Shown: positions 1 through 6,370 of the stretch, piece after piece
How the letters are laid out: every line of letters starts with the position of its first letter
Numbering within the stretch: the stretch's first letter is position 1
From: Vulcanimicrobiota bacterium
GTDB lineage: Bacteria > Vulcanimicrobiota > Vulcanimicrobiia > Vulcanimicrobiales > Vulcanimicrobiaceae
NCBI GenBank assembly: GCA_014304965.1
Contig: JACRTZ010000152.1
Location: 1 to 15,015, forward strand
Direction: 5' to 3'
Length of the DNA stretch: 15,015 nt
Translations under genes and position numbers: made by a program
Notes under the pieces: model-generated
Databases searched by the model: none
Told to the model about the DNA's origin: nothing
What the model saw: the letters and a program-made list of their open reading frames with translations, nothing else

Positions 1-163
1 GAACGTACCCGCGTGCGATGTCGCCGGTCGGCGCCACGACGATCGGCCGAACCGAGGCTTCGAGCAAGAAGCTCAGGTCGTCCGCGAACGTGCCGCTCTC
101 GTCGAGCGAGCGGTCGACGCGAAAGACGAACGTGCGCCCTGCAAATGCGCGCGCGTCAATCAC
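1..163 (-). CDS. Amino-acid-kinase-like protein, N-terminal fragment (cut by window edge)
   Basis: Only the first 54 codons are in the window; the gene runs off the left edge. The chosen start is GTG at 161-163, which overlaps the 3' end of the CAP gene by 8 bp, suggesting translational coupling. The peptide begins MIDARAFAGRTFVFRVDRSL and continues with a helix-like stretch and then LLEASVRPIVVAPTG. This layout (strand 'GRTFVFRVDRS', helix, strand 'VRPIVVAPTG') resembles the opening of N-acetylglutamate kinase/synthase proteins, which read roughly GKTFVIKxGG...LLHxxGIRPVVVHGG. The glycine pair that normally contacts phosphate is not visible, as the first strand ends in VDRS. It may therefore be a divergent argB/argA-like paralogue. 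High third-position GC in this frame and the overlap support a real gene; the family assignment is inference from a short fragment. Confidence 0.55.
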   Translation of the reverse strand, partial: MIDARAFAGRTFVFRVDRSLDESGTFADDLSFLLEASVRPIVVAPTGDIARGYV

Positions 164-665
164 CAGCAAATTCCTCGACGTACATCGTACTGTAAACGCT
201 GGAAGAGATCGCTCCGACGCCGATGCGGGTCACGGGTTTTGCCAAAATGTTGGCGCGGTGGCCCGGGCTGGCCCTCAAGGCCGCAAACGCTTCGGCCTCG
301 TCGCCCGTCGTATAGATCAAATTCTCGGCCGCATGGTGGAACGCGTAGCGGGCCTGATTGAGCCGGTCCGCCGGGCTCCCGCCTTTGGAATCTACGTGGC
401 CGATGAAGTGCTGCTCGAGCATGCGGCGCGCATAGGCGCGCGCTATGGTCTGCAACTCCGGGTCGGCGGTCAACGCCGGGAGCCCGTGCGCGCGTCGCTC
501 GGCGTTCGTATCGGCCAGCATCGCTTGCTCGAGTTGCGGCTGCAGATAGAGCGCGACGTCGGGATTGTCAAGCGGTCGCGGCGGCTCGGCGTTACCGCGC
601 GCAGCGCCGCCGTTCGTCAAGAACAGGGCCGCCAACACGGCGAGGACGAGCGAACTCCTCGGCAT
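156..665 (-). CDS. Secreted CAP-domain (SCP/PR-1-like, YkwD-type) protein
   Basis: The 169-residue product has an N-terminal signal-peptide-like segment (residues 1-23, hydrophobic SLVLAVLAALFL), then a short linker and a CAP domain from about residue 45 to the end. Visible CAP features are NAERRAHGLPAL (54-65), the helix with H90 in FIGHVD, the PADRL turn (98-102), E114 in AAENLIY, SPGHRANIL with H136 (133-141), and the closing IGVG and MYVEEFAG strands. H90, E114 and H136 match the conserved His/Glu cavity residues of CAP proteins. Bacterial members are exported, and their biochemical role is mostly unknown. The ATG at 663-665 was chosen because it starts the signal peptide and lies 11 nt after the pth stop. 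An upstream in-frame extension would overlap pth by about 90 nt and add an Arg-rich tail. It sits last but one in the prs-rplY-pth string. Confidence 0.88.
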   Translation of the reverse strand: MPRSSLVLAVLAALFLTNGGAARGNAEPPRPLDNPDVALYLQPQLEQAMLADTNAERRAHGLPALTADPELQTIARAYARRMLEQHFIGHVDSKGGSPADRLNQARYAFHHAAENLIYTTGDEAEAFAALRASPGHRANILAKPVTRIGVGAISSSVYSTMYVEEFAGD

Positions 666-676
666 GCCGTTGCTTC

Positions 677-1261
677 TTAGCCGGGCGCCGCGCCTTCGCC
701 CTGCACGAGAGCGCGCCACGGGTTCACGAGGTTCATCGCGTCGACCGGGCCGCGCTCGAGCCAAGCGAGCACCCCGTCGGCGGCAGCCGTAACGATCTCG
801 GCGAGCGCGCCCTCTTCGGTCGTGCTAAACGTTGCGAGCACGCGATCGATCGCATCGCGTTCGCCGCCGCGCCCGATGCCGACGCGCAGCCGCGGGAACG
901 ACTGGCCGAAGGGTTCGATGATCGAACGCAAGCCGTTGTGGCCGCCCGAGCCGCCCGACTCGCGCATGCGTAGCCGTCCGAAGGGGAGGTCGAGTTCGTC
1001 AACGACGACGAGGATGTCTTCGGGCGGCGTCTTCCACCAGCGTGCGATCTTGGATAGCGGGATACCGCTGTCGTTCATATAGGACAGCGGCTTGACGAGA
1101 ACGACGGCGCGCGGCGCAACGTGTGCTTGCGCCGCGCCGTCTTTTTTTCGCCAACTCGCGCCGAGACGGCGCGCCACTTCGTCTACGACACGAAAACCCA
1201 CGTTGTGGCGCGTGCGCTCGTACTCGGGCCCCGGATTGCCGAGGCCCGCTACGATGCGCGT
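677..1261 (-). CDS. pth: Peptidyl-tRNA hydrolase (apparent ACG start)
   Basis: Cleaves the ester bond of peptidyl-tRNAs released by stalled ribosomes, recycling tRNA in the cytoplasm. From the proposed start the product is 194 residues, the same length as the E. coli enzyme. Catalytic residues are visible: N9 in AGLGNPGPEYE, H19 in TRHNVGF, D88 in VVVDELDLPFG and N109 in GGSGGHNGL, matching E. coli N10, H20, D93 and N114. LVKPLSYMNDSG is the usual substrate-groove motif. The frame is open back to about 1318 but contains no ATG, GTG or TTG before the GTG at 1199-1201. Starting at that GTG would delete both N9 and H19. The codon where other Pth proteins have Met is ACG at 1259-1261, with ATC at 1253-1255 as a second candidate. 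It begins 8 nt after the rplY stop, so coupled reinitiation is plausible. A base error hiding an ATG is the alternative. Confidence 0.93.
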   Translation of the reverse strand, partial: TRIVAGLGNPGPEYERTRHNVGFRVVDEVARRLGASWRKKDGAAQAHVAPRAVVLVKPLSYMNDSGIPLSKIARWWKTPPEDILVVVDELDLPFGRLRMRESGGSGGHNGLRSIIEPFGQSFPRLRVGIGRGGERDAIDRVLATFSTTEEGALAEIVTAAADGVLAWLERGPVDAMNLVNPWRALVQGEGAAPG

Positions 1262-1269
1262 CGAGTTCG

Positions 1270-1932
1270 CTACGGTGTCGAGCCTTCGGCCGGCGCAGTC
1301 TCGCCGACGGTCGGCACGTCACCCGCCGCAGGCGCGGCGGCCGGTGCCTCGGCGGCTTGCGCTTCGGTCCGCGAAGCCTCGACCGAGATCACGACCGTTG
1401 AAGGATCGATGCGCAGCGTGAAGTTGGGAGGCAGCACGATTTCGCCGGCGGTCACGTGCTGATGAATGCCGAGTTCGGTGACGTCCACCTCGAGGTGATC
1501 GGGCAGCGCGTTTGCCGGCCCCTGCACGTCGATCGTATGCATGATGAGGTCCATGACGCCGCCGAAGTTGCGCACGCCGTCCGGCACGCCGGTCGTTGTG
1601 AGCGGCAGCGACGCCGTCACGTTTTCGGTGGCACTTACGCGCTGCAGGTCGGCGTGCAAGATGCGCCGCGAGATCGGATCGCGTTGGATGTCGCGCAGCA
1701 GCGCCGTGTCCTTGCCGGAGCCGTCGATCGTCAAGTTGAGCAAACGATTCTTTCCGCCGGCGTGCAGCAGTTCGTCGAAGGCCTTCGCGTCGATTGCGAT
1801 GGCCGCCGGAGCTGCGCCGTGTCCGAACAGCACCGCCGGAATCTTCCCGCTGCGCCGAAGCGCGTTTGAGGACGTGGTGCCGGCTTGGGGGCGCGTCTCG
1901 ACCGCGAGCGCATCGGAATTTTTGGTTGCCAT
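1270..1932 (-). CDS. rplY: 50S ribosomal protein L25 / general stress protein Ctc (TL5 type)
   Basis: Binds 5S rRNA in the large ribosomal subunit. The 220-residue product has the long, two-domain form (Ctc/TL5) rather than the ~94-residue E. coli L25. The N-terminal 5S-binding barrel spans about residues 8-95 and includes ALRRSGKIPAVLFGHG, LLRDIQRDPISRRILHADLQ and VSATENV. The C-terminal beta domain (about 100-188) includes LPDHLEVDVTELGIHQHV and a PPNFTLRI strand. The last ~30 residues are an Ala/Pro/Glu-rich tail, likely disordered and common in this subfamily. The ATG at 1930-1932 is preceded by AAGGA on the minus strand (1943-1947) with a 10-nt spacer. It lies 42 nt after prs and 8 nt before the inferred pth start, the conserved prs-ctc-pth order. 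Confidence 0.96.
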   Translation of the reverse strand: MATKNSDALAVETRPQAGTTSSNALRRSGKIPAVLFGHGAAPAAIAIDAKAFDELLHAGGKNRLLNLTIDGSGKDTALLRDIQRDPISRRILHADLQRVSATENVTASLPLTTTGVPDGVRNFGGVMDLIMHTIDVQGPANALPDHLEVDVTELGIHQHVTAGEIVLPPNFTLRIDPSTVVISVEASRTEAQAAEAPAAAPAAGDVPTVGETAPAEGSTP

Positions 1933-1974
1933 GATGGATGGTTCCTTACACGTGGTGGGGAGTTCGAGGAACTC

Positions 1975-3006
1975 CTAAGCGAAAACTTCGGGGAGTTCGA
2001 GCATCGGCGTCAGTTGCGGCGGCTTTTCGGGCGGCCCGTCGTCTTCGCGCGCGAACAGTTCGGACACGGAACGGTTGGCGGTGATGCGTTTGATCGCATC
2101 CGCCAAAATCTGAGCGATGGAGAGGACCTTGAATTTCGGCCCGAGCGTCGCTTCGTCGTTGGGCAGCGTGTTCGTGACGATGATCTTTTCGATCGGCGAG
2201 TCTCGCAACACCGCGATCGCATCGCCCGCGAAGATGCCGTGCGTCGCACACGTCACCACGCTGACCGCGCCGCGTTTGATCAGCGCCTCGGCGGCCTTGG
2301 CGAGGGTGCCGCCCGTCGAGATCATGTCGTCCACGACCACGGCGATCTTGCCGTCCACGTCGCCGACGATCTCGGTGACTTCCGAAACGTCGGGTTCGGG
2401 GCGGCGCTTGAAGACGATCGCGACGTTCGCACGCAGCCGTTTGGCAAATTTTTCCGCGCGCGCGACGCCGCCCGCGTCGGGCGAAACCACGACGATCTTC
2501 TCGCCTTCTAATTTCTGCGACCTGAGGTAGGCGCAGAGCGTCGGCGTCGCTTCGAGATTGTCCACCGGAATGTCGAAGAAGCCCTGAATTTGCGCGGCGT
2601 GCAAGTCGAGCGTTACCAGCCGCTTCGCGCCGGCGGTTTCCATCAGGTTCGCGACCAGCTTAGCAGAGATCGGCTCGCGGCCCTTGGTCTTCTTGTCCTG
2701 TTTTGCATAGCCGTAATACGGCACGACCGCGGAAATGCGGTAGGCGGACGCGCGGCTGAGCGCATCCATCATCAGCAAAAGTTCCATCAGCGAGTCGTTG
2801 ACGGTTTGCCCGTTCTCCGCTTTGCAGATGGACTGCATGACGAAGACCTCGGCTCCGCGCACGTTTTCGCGGATCTCGATCCGGCACTCTTCATTTTTGA
2901 AGCGGTCGACCAGCGCGCTGCCGAGGCGCGTCTCCATCTTGCGCGCGATCTCGTTCGCGAGTTGCGGGTTCGAATTTCCGCTGAAGAGCAGAGGCTTCTG
3001 AATCAC
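1975..3006 (-). CDS. prs: Ribose-phosphate pyrophosphokinase (PRPP synthetase)
   Basis: Makes PRPP from ribose 5-phosphate and ATP for nucleotide, histidine, tryptophan and NAD synthesis. The 343-residue product opens with LLFSGNSNPQLANEIA, matching the class I start. Other visible sites are YYGYAKQDKKTKGREPISAK (about 98-116), the metal-binding segment LDLHAAQIQGFF (H136), SPDAGGVARAE (175-185), the catalytic flexible loop around FKRR (199-202) and the PRPP loop DDMISTGGT (226-234). The family is usually about 310-320 residues; the extra length is a C-terminal acidic/Pro-rich tail after SELFAR (from ~320). The GTG at 3004-3006 was chosen because TAGGAG (3014-3019) sits 7 nt upstream and the conserved sequence begins directly after. 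A longer in-frame version to 3099 would add a non-conserved 31-residue leader. First gene of the minus-strand string. Confidence 0.97.
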   Translation of the reverse strand: MIQKPLLFSGNSNPQLANEIARKMETRLGSALVDRFKNEECRIEIRENVRGAEVFVMQSICKAENGQTVNDSLMELLLMMDALSRASAYRISAVVPYYGYAKQDKKTKGREPISAKLVANLMETAGAKRLVTLDLHAAQIQGFFDIPVDNLEATPTLCAYLRSQKLEGEKIVVVSPDAGGVARAEKFAKRLRANVAIVFKRRPEPDVSEVTEIVGDVDGKIAVVVDDMISTGGTLAKAAEALIKRGAVSVVTCATHGIFAGDAIAVLRDSPIEKIIVTNTLPNDEATLGPKFKVLSIAQILADAIKRITANRSVSELFAREDDGPPEKPPQLTPMLELPEVFA

Positions 3007-3013
3007 GGCGACA

Positions 3014-3019
3014 CTCCTA
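3014..3019 (-). promoter_or_regulatory. Shine-Dalgarno site of prs
   Basis: TAGGAG on the minus strand with a 7-nt spacer to the GTG at 3004-3006. It decides the prs start over longer in-frame alternatives. Confidence 0.75.
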
Positions 3020-3027
3020 CCAAGCGG

Positions 3028-3041
3028 GAGACCGAAGTCTC
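3028..3041 (-). promoter_or_regulatory. UUCG-tetraloop hairpin in the prs leader
   Basis: On the minus strand the sequence reads GAGACTTCGGTCTC: a perfect 5-bp stem closed by the extra-stable C(UUCG)G tetraloop, 8 nt upstream of the prs ribosome binding site. There is no U-tract after it, so it does not look like an intrinsic terminator. It may simply stabilise the mRNA 5' end if transcription starts upstream. Confidence 0.45.
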
Positions 3042-3133
3042 GCGACGACGGGTGGTTTGCTCGCCTTGCCTTCAACTTTGAGGGGTCGAAGCCCCGCAAC
3101 GGCGCCGGAGCGGGTCGTGTCTAAGGAAGCGAC

Positions 3134-5182
3134 GTGTCCGAACGCTTTGAATTGGTCCTGCCCTACTCGCTGGCGGGCGACCAGCCGGCCGCAACCGAGC
3201 GGCTGGCCGAGGGCATTTTGCGCGGGGACGCGGCTCAGACGCTTCTCGGGGTGACCGGCAGCGGCAAGACCGTCGCGGTGGCGCGGGTCGTCGAGAGGGT
3301 GCAGAAGCCGACCCTCGTGCTCTGCCACAACAAGACGCTCGCGGCACAGCTTTGCGCCGAGTTCCGCGATTTCTTTCCGCACAACGCGGTCGAATATTTC
3401 GTTTCGTACTTCGATTACTATCAACCCGAAGCGTACATCGCGCACACCGACACGTACATCGAGAAAGACTCGTCGATCAACGACGAGATCGAGCGGCTCC
3501 GCCACTCGGCAACGCAGTCGCTCCTCACCCGGCGCGATACGCTGATCGTCGCGTCGGTGTCGTGCATCTACGGCTTGGGGTCGCCCGCCGATTACATGGA
3601 GATGTCGCTCGCGCTGCAGGTCGGCGACGAGATAGACCGCGACGTGCTGCTGCGCCGCTTGGTGGACATGCAGTATCGGCGCAACGACATCAACTTGGTG
3701 CGCGGAACCTTACGCGTTCGCGGCGACACCCTGGAGTTCGTGGCGATCGACGAAGAACTCGTGCATCGCATCGCATTCTTCGGCGATGAGATTGCCTCGA
3801 TCGACGTCGTCAATTTGCTGACGGGCGAATACGTCGAAGCCAAACGCCGGATCACGATTTTTCCGGCCAAACATTTCATTACGCCCGACGAGAAGCTGCG
3901 CCGCGCGGTCGAGGCGATCGAAGTCGAACTCTCAGAACGGCTCGAGTACTTCCGCGGCGCGGGCAAACTGCTCGAAGCGCAGCGCTTGGAAATGCGGACC
4001 CGCTACGACCTCGACATGCTCCGGGAGGTCGGCTACTGCAACGGCGTGGAGAACTATTCGCGCCACCTCGCGGGCCGCGAAGCGGGCGCGACGCCGTCGT
4101 GTTTGCTCGACTTCTTTCCCAAGGACTGGATGCTCGTCGTAGACGAGTCGCACGTCACGCTGCCGCAAGTGCACGGCATGCACGCGGGCGACCGCTCGCG
4201 CAAGGAAGTTCTGGTCGAGCACGGCTTCCGGTTGCCGAGCGCGCTCGACAACCGGCCGCTGACGTTCGACGAATTCAGCAAGCATCTCAATCAGACGATT
4301 TACGTGAGCGCGACGCCGGCCACGTACGAGATGGGAAAGTCCACGCAGGTCGTCGAGATGATCATCCGCCCGACGGGCCTGGTGGATCCCGAAGTCGAGG
4401 TGCGGCCGACGAAGAATCAAGTGGACGACCTCATGGAAGAGATTCGCCTCCGAGTCGAGCGCAACGAACGCGTGCTGGTCACGACCCTGACCAAAAAGAT
4501 GGCCGAGGACCTCACCGACTTCTTGCTCGAGAACGGTTTCAAAGTGCGCTACCTGCCCAGCGAGATCGAGACGCTCGAACGGATCGCGATCTTGCGGGAC
4601 TTGCGCAAAGGCCTGTTCGACGTGCTGGTCGGCATCAACTTACTGCGCGAAGGACTCGACCTTCCCGAAGTCTCGTTCGTCGGCATTCTCGACGCCGACA
4701 AAGAAGGCTATCTGCGCAGCGGCACGTCGCTGATTCAAACGATCGGCCGGGCCGCGCGCAACGTGGAAGGCAAGGTTATCATGTACGCCGACGTCGTGAC
4801 CGATTCGATGGCGCGCGCCATCGGCGAAACCCGCCGGCGGCGCGAACGGCAGGTGGCGCACAACCTCGAACACGGAATCGAACCTCGTTCGATCCGCAAG
4901 GAGATTCGCGACATTCTCGACCTGATCGCAAACGACGACGACGTGAGCGCGGCCGGCAAGTTGCGTCGCGAGAAGCTTCCGCGCGACGTAGCGATGGCGA
5001 TGGCGAACGACGTCGAGCGCAAGATGCGCGAGGCCGCCGGCAATCTGGAGTTCGAGAAAGCCGCCGCCCTGCGCGACGAGCTGCTCGAACTTCGCAAGCA
5101 GGTCGGCGGGAACGAAAGCGTGCTGTTCCAAGGAAAAGCGCCGAAGATTTTTCAGCAGGCGCTTAAAGAATTGGTCGGTTGA
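3134..5182 (+). CDS. uvrB: UvrABC excinuclease subunit B
   Basis: DNA-damage verification helicase of nucleotide excision repair; it is loaded by UvrA and recruits UvrC. The 682-residue length fits the family (E. coli 673). Visible features in order: Walker A GVTGSGKT (39-46), YFVSYFDYYQPEAY (88-101) starting the damage-probing beta-hairpin, KDSSINDEIERLRHSAT following it, SCIYGLG (143-149), the Walker B-type DESH box (337-340) in VVDESHVTLPQVHGM, helicase motif QTIGRAAR (535-542), and a C-terminal UVR coiled coil around MREAAGNLEFEKAAALRDEL that binds UvrC. The start is GTG, supported by AAGGAAG just upstream and by conserved sequence beginning within 10 residues. It diverges from prs and overlaps the next gene by 4 bp (TTGA). 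All key residues look intact. Confidence 0.98.
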   Translation: MSERFELVLPYSLAGDQPAATERLAEGILRGDAAQTLLGVTGSGKTVAVARVVERVQKPTLVLCHNKTLAAQLCAEFRDFFPHNAVEYFVSYFDYYQPEAYIAHTDTYIEKDSSINDEIERLRHSATQSLLTRRDTLIVASVSCIYGLGSPADYMEMSLALQVGDEIDRDVLLRRLVDMQYRRNDINLVRGTLRVRGDTLEFVAIDEELVHRIAFFGDEIASIDVVNLLTGEYVEAKRRITIFPAKHFITPDEKLRRAVEAIEVELSERLEYFRGAGKLLEAQRLEMRTRYDLDMLREVGYCNGVENYSRHLAGREAGATPSCLLDFFPKDWMLVVDESHVTLPQVHGMHAGDRSRKEVLVEHGFRLPSALDNRPLTFDEFSKHLNQTIYVSATPATYEMGKSTQVVEMIIRPTGLVDPEVEVRPTKNQVDDLMEEIRLRVERNERVLVTTLTKKMAEDLTDFLLENGFKVRYLPSEIETLERIAILRDLRKGLFDVLVGINLLREGLDLPEVSFVGILDADKEGYLRSGTSLIQTIGRAARNVEGKVIMYADVVTDSMARAIGETRRRRERQVAHNLEHGIEPRSIRKEIRDILDLIANDDDVSAAGKLRREKLPRDVAMAMANDVERKMREAAGNLEFEKAAALRDELLELRKQVGGNESVLFQGKAPKIFQQALKELVG

Positions 5183-5766
5183 CGGCCCGCTCGCGTCTTC
5201 TCGCGCTCGCAGTGCTCGTTCTGGGCGTGGCCGGGCCGCTCGCGGCCCCCGGTGCGCGCGCGGCCGGCGCCCCCGAGGTCGCCTCCATTGACGCGCTGTG
5301 CGCCTCCTCCGGCGATCGTGCCTTGCGCGGGAGCCCGACCTCTTTCGTGCGGATTTTCGGCAGGGCCGACGATGGCCACTGGCAGCCTGTGAGCGCCGAT
5401 GTGCTCGGGCGCATCGCGCGCGAGCCGAACCTCTACAGCGAGGTCGCCGAGACGTGGTTCGCCGACGGTGCCGTCGCCGTGGTGGCGATCGCGGCGCGTT
5501 CGCTCGAGATTCGCGTAAACACGTCGTATTGCTATCGTTCCGAAGGTTCGCTCGCGCGCGTGATCGAGAGTAGTTCCGGCGGCGCCGTGCGGGACGAAGA
5601 AACGCGCTACTTTGACGAGTCGGGGAACGTCGTTTCCCGCAGCTCGCAATTCTACGACATCTTTCCGCGGCCGGGCCGCACGCTTTCCCCCGACCTCAGG
5701 CCCGGCACTCCCGAACTCTACCTGACGGTGCGCGCCCTGCCGTTCTACGCGATGTTGCCGAAGTGA
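5179..5766 (+). CDS. Secreted protein of unknown function
   Basis: The 195-residue product starts at a TTG that shares bases with the uvrB stop (TTGA, 4-bp overlap), so translation is probably coupled. Residues 1-28 form a clear Sec signal peptide: basic ARSR, hydrophobic LLALAVLVLGVAG, and a likely AxA cleavage at GARA|AG. The mature part has two cysteines (ALCASS and SYCYRS) that could pair, a FVRIFGRADDGHW strand, a SLEIRVNTSYCYRS strand and a DEETRYFDESGNVVSR segment like a short beta-sheet domain. I do not recognise the family. High third-position GC and head-to-tail overlap at both ends support a real gene. The 3' end overlaps the acetyltransferase by 4 bp (GTGA). Why an exported protein should follow uvrB is unclear; co-transcription may be incidental. 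Confidence 0.8.
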   Translation: MTARSRLLALAVLVLGVAGPLAAPGARAAGAPEVASIDALCASSGDRALRGSPTSFVRIFGRADDGHWQPVSADVLGRIAREPNLYSEVAETWFADGAVAVVAIAARSLEIRVNTSYCYRSEGSLARVIESSSGGAVRDEETRYFDESGNVVSRSSQFYDIFPRPGRTLSPDLRPGTPELYLTVRALPFYAMLPK

Positions 5767-6305
5767 GCGAGTCCGCGCCGGTCGTCGCCGAAACGGAGCG
5801 GCTGCGCTTGCGCGGCTTCGCGGCGCAAGATCTGGCCGCGCTCGTACGCATTTTCGGCGATCCGGAGGTGATGCGCTACATCGGTCTGGGCGGCACGCGG
5901 GCGCCCGAAGCGGCGCGGCGGACGCTCGAGCGTTGCGCCGCTGATGCGCGCACCGAACCCTTTGCGATCTGGTCGGTCGAGCGGCGCGAAGCGCCGGGGT
6001 TCATCGGATGGTGCGGGCTCGCGCACGTGCCCGACGATGAACGCATCGAGGTCGCGTATCTGATCGATAAGCCGTACTGGGGTCGCGGTTACGCGACCGA
6101 GGCGGCGCGCGCGGCATTGTCGTTCGCTTTCGAACGCGCGAACCTGGACGAGATTATCGCACTCGCGCGCGCGCCGAACGTGGCGTCCATCAACGTGATG
6201 CGTAAGCTCGGCATGCGCGACGCCGGGACGGGATTTTTTTACGGCGGTGAGGCCGTGATCCATACGCTTTCGGCGGCCGAGTATTTTGCGGCGCGCGAGC
6301 GCTGA
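5763..6305 (+). CDS. GNAT-family N-acetyltransferase (RimJ/RimL-like)
   Basis: The 180-residue product fits the Acetyltransf_3 type of GNAT enzymes, which move acetyl from acetyl-CoA to protein N-termini, amino sugars or small amines. Visible features are the N-terminal TERLRLRGFAAQDL strand-helix (11-24), GFIGWCGLAHVP (79-90), the IEVAYLIDKPYWGRGYATEA segment (95-114) with the acetyl-CoA pyrophosphate loop GRGYA, and the ASINVMRKLGM helix (141-151) whose Asn is typical of the family. The substrate cannot be told from sequence. The GTG start overlaps the upstream stop (GTGA). Last gene of the uvrB string, with 41 nt before the next gene. Confidence 0.93.
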   Translation: MSESAPVVAETERLRLRGFAAQDLAALVRIFGDPEVMRYIGLGGTRAPEAARRTLERCAADARTEPFAIWSVERREAPGFIGWCGLAHVPDDERIEVAYLIDKPYWGRGYATEAARAALSFAFERANLDEIIALARAPNVASINVMRKLGMRDAGTGFFYGGEAVIHTLSAAEYFAARER

Positions 6306-6330
6306 TTCGCTTGCTTTCGTGATTTAGGGA

Positions 6331-6370
6331 CCGAGCAGGAGCCTGCTTGGAGGCTAGGCAACGCGGCTCC
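6331..6370 (+). promoter_or_regulatory. Hairpin(s) overlapping the RBS of the metallopeptidase lipoprotein gene
   Basis: AGGAG (6337-6341) lies 5 nt before the TTG start at 6347. The same bases form an 8-bp stem (6331-6338 with 6343-6350, one G-U pair) with loop GAGC, which would bury both the ribosome binding site and the start codon. GGAGCC (6338-6343) can alternatively pair with GGCTCC (6365-6370), an exclusive second fold that also covers the site. There is no following T-run, so a terminator for the upstream string is less likely. It matches no riboswitch class I know. Confidence 0.4.

Larger units (their letters stand above)
3007..3133. promoter_or_regulatory. Divergent prs / uvrB intergenic region
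   Basis: This 127-bp gap must carry the start signals for the leftward prs string and probably for rightward uvrB. I could not find a convincing -35/-10 pair on either strand, nor a LexA-like GAAC-N4-GTTC box. A short inverted repeat, GGGG-TCGAAG-CCCC (3082-3095), lies near its middle. AAGGAAG (3123-3129), 4 nt before the GTG at 3134, is the uvrB ribosome binding site. Confidence 0.4.

Noticed and set aside
18..680. Long plus-strand open frame opposite the CAP gene and its neighbour
   Set aside because: Arg/Gly-rich composition typical of antisense shadows in GC-rich DNA; the minus strand encodes a recognisable CAP domain.
666..764. N-terminal extension of the CAP gene into pth
   Set aside because: Adds an Arg-rich tail before a clean signal peptide and overlaps the pth 3' end; the ATG at 663-665 fits better.
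3007..3099. Longer prs start at 3099
   Set aside because: Non-conserved leader; the GTG at 3004-3006 has a good Shine-Dalgarno site and begins the conserved sequence.
6331..6350. Intrinsic terminator for the uvrB string
   Set aside because: The stem is followed by AGGCTAGGCA rather than a T-run, so a ribosome-binding-site structure is the better reading.
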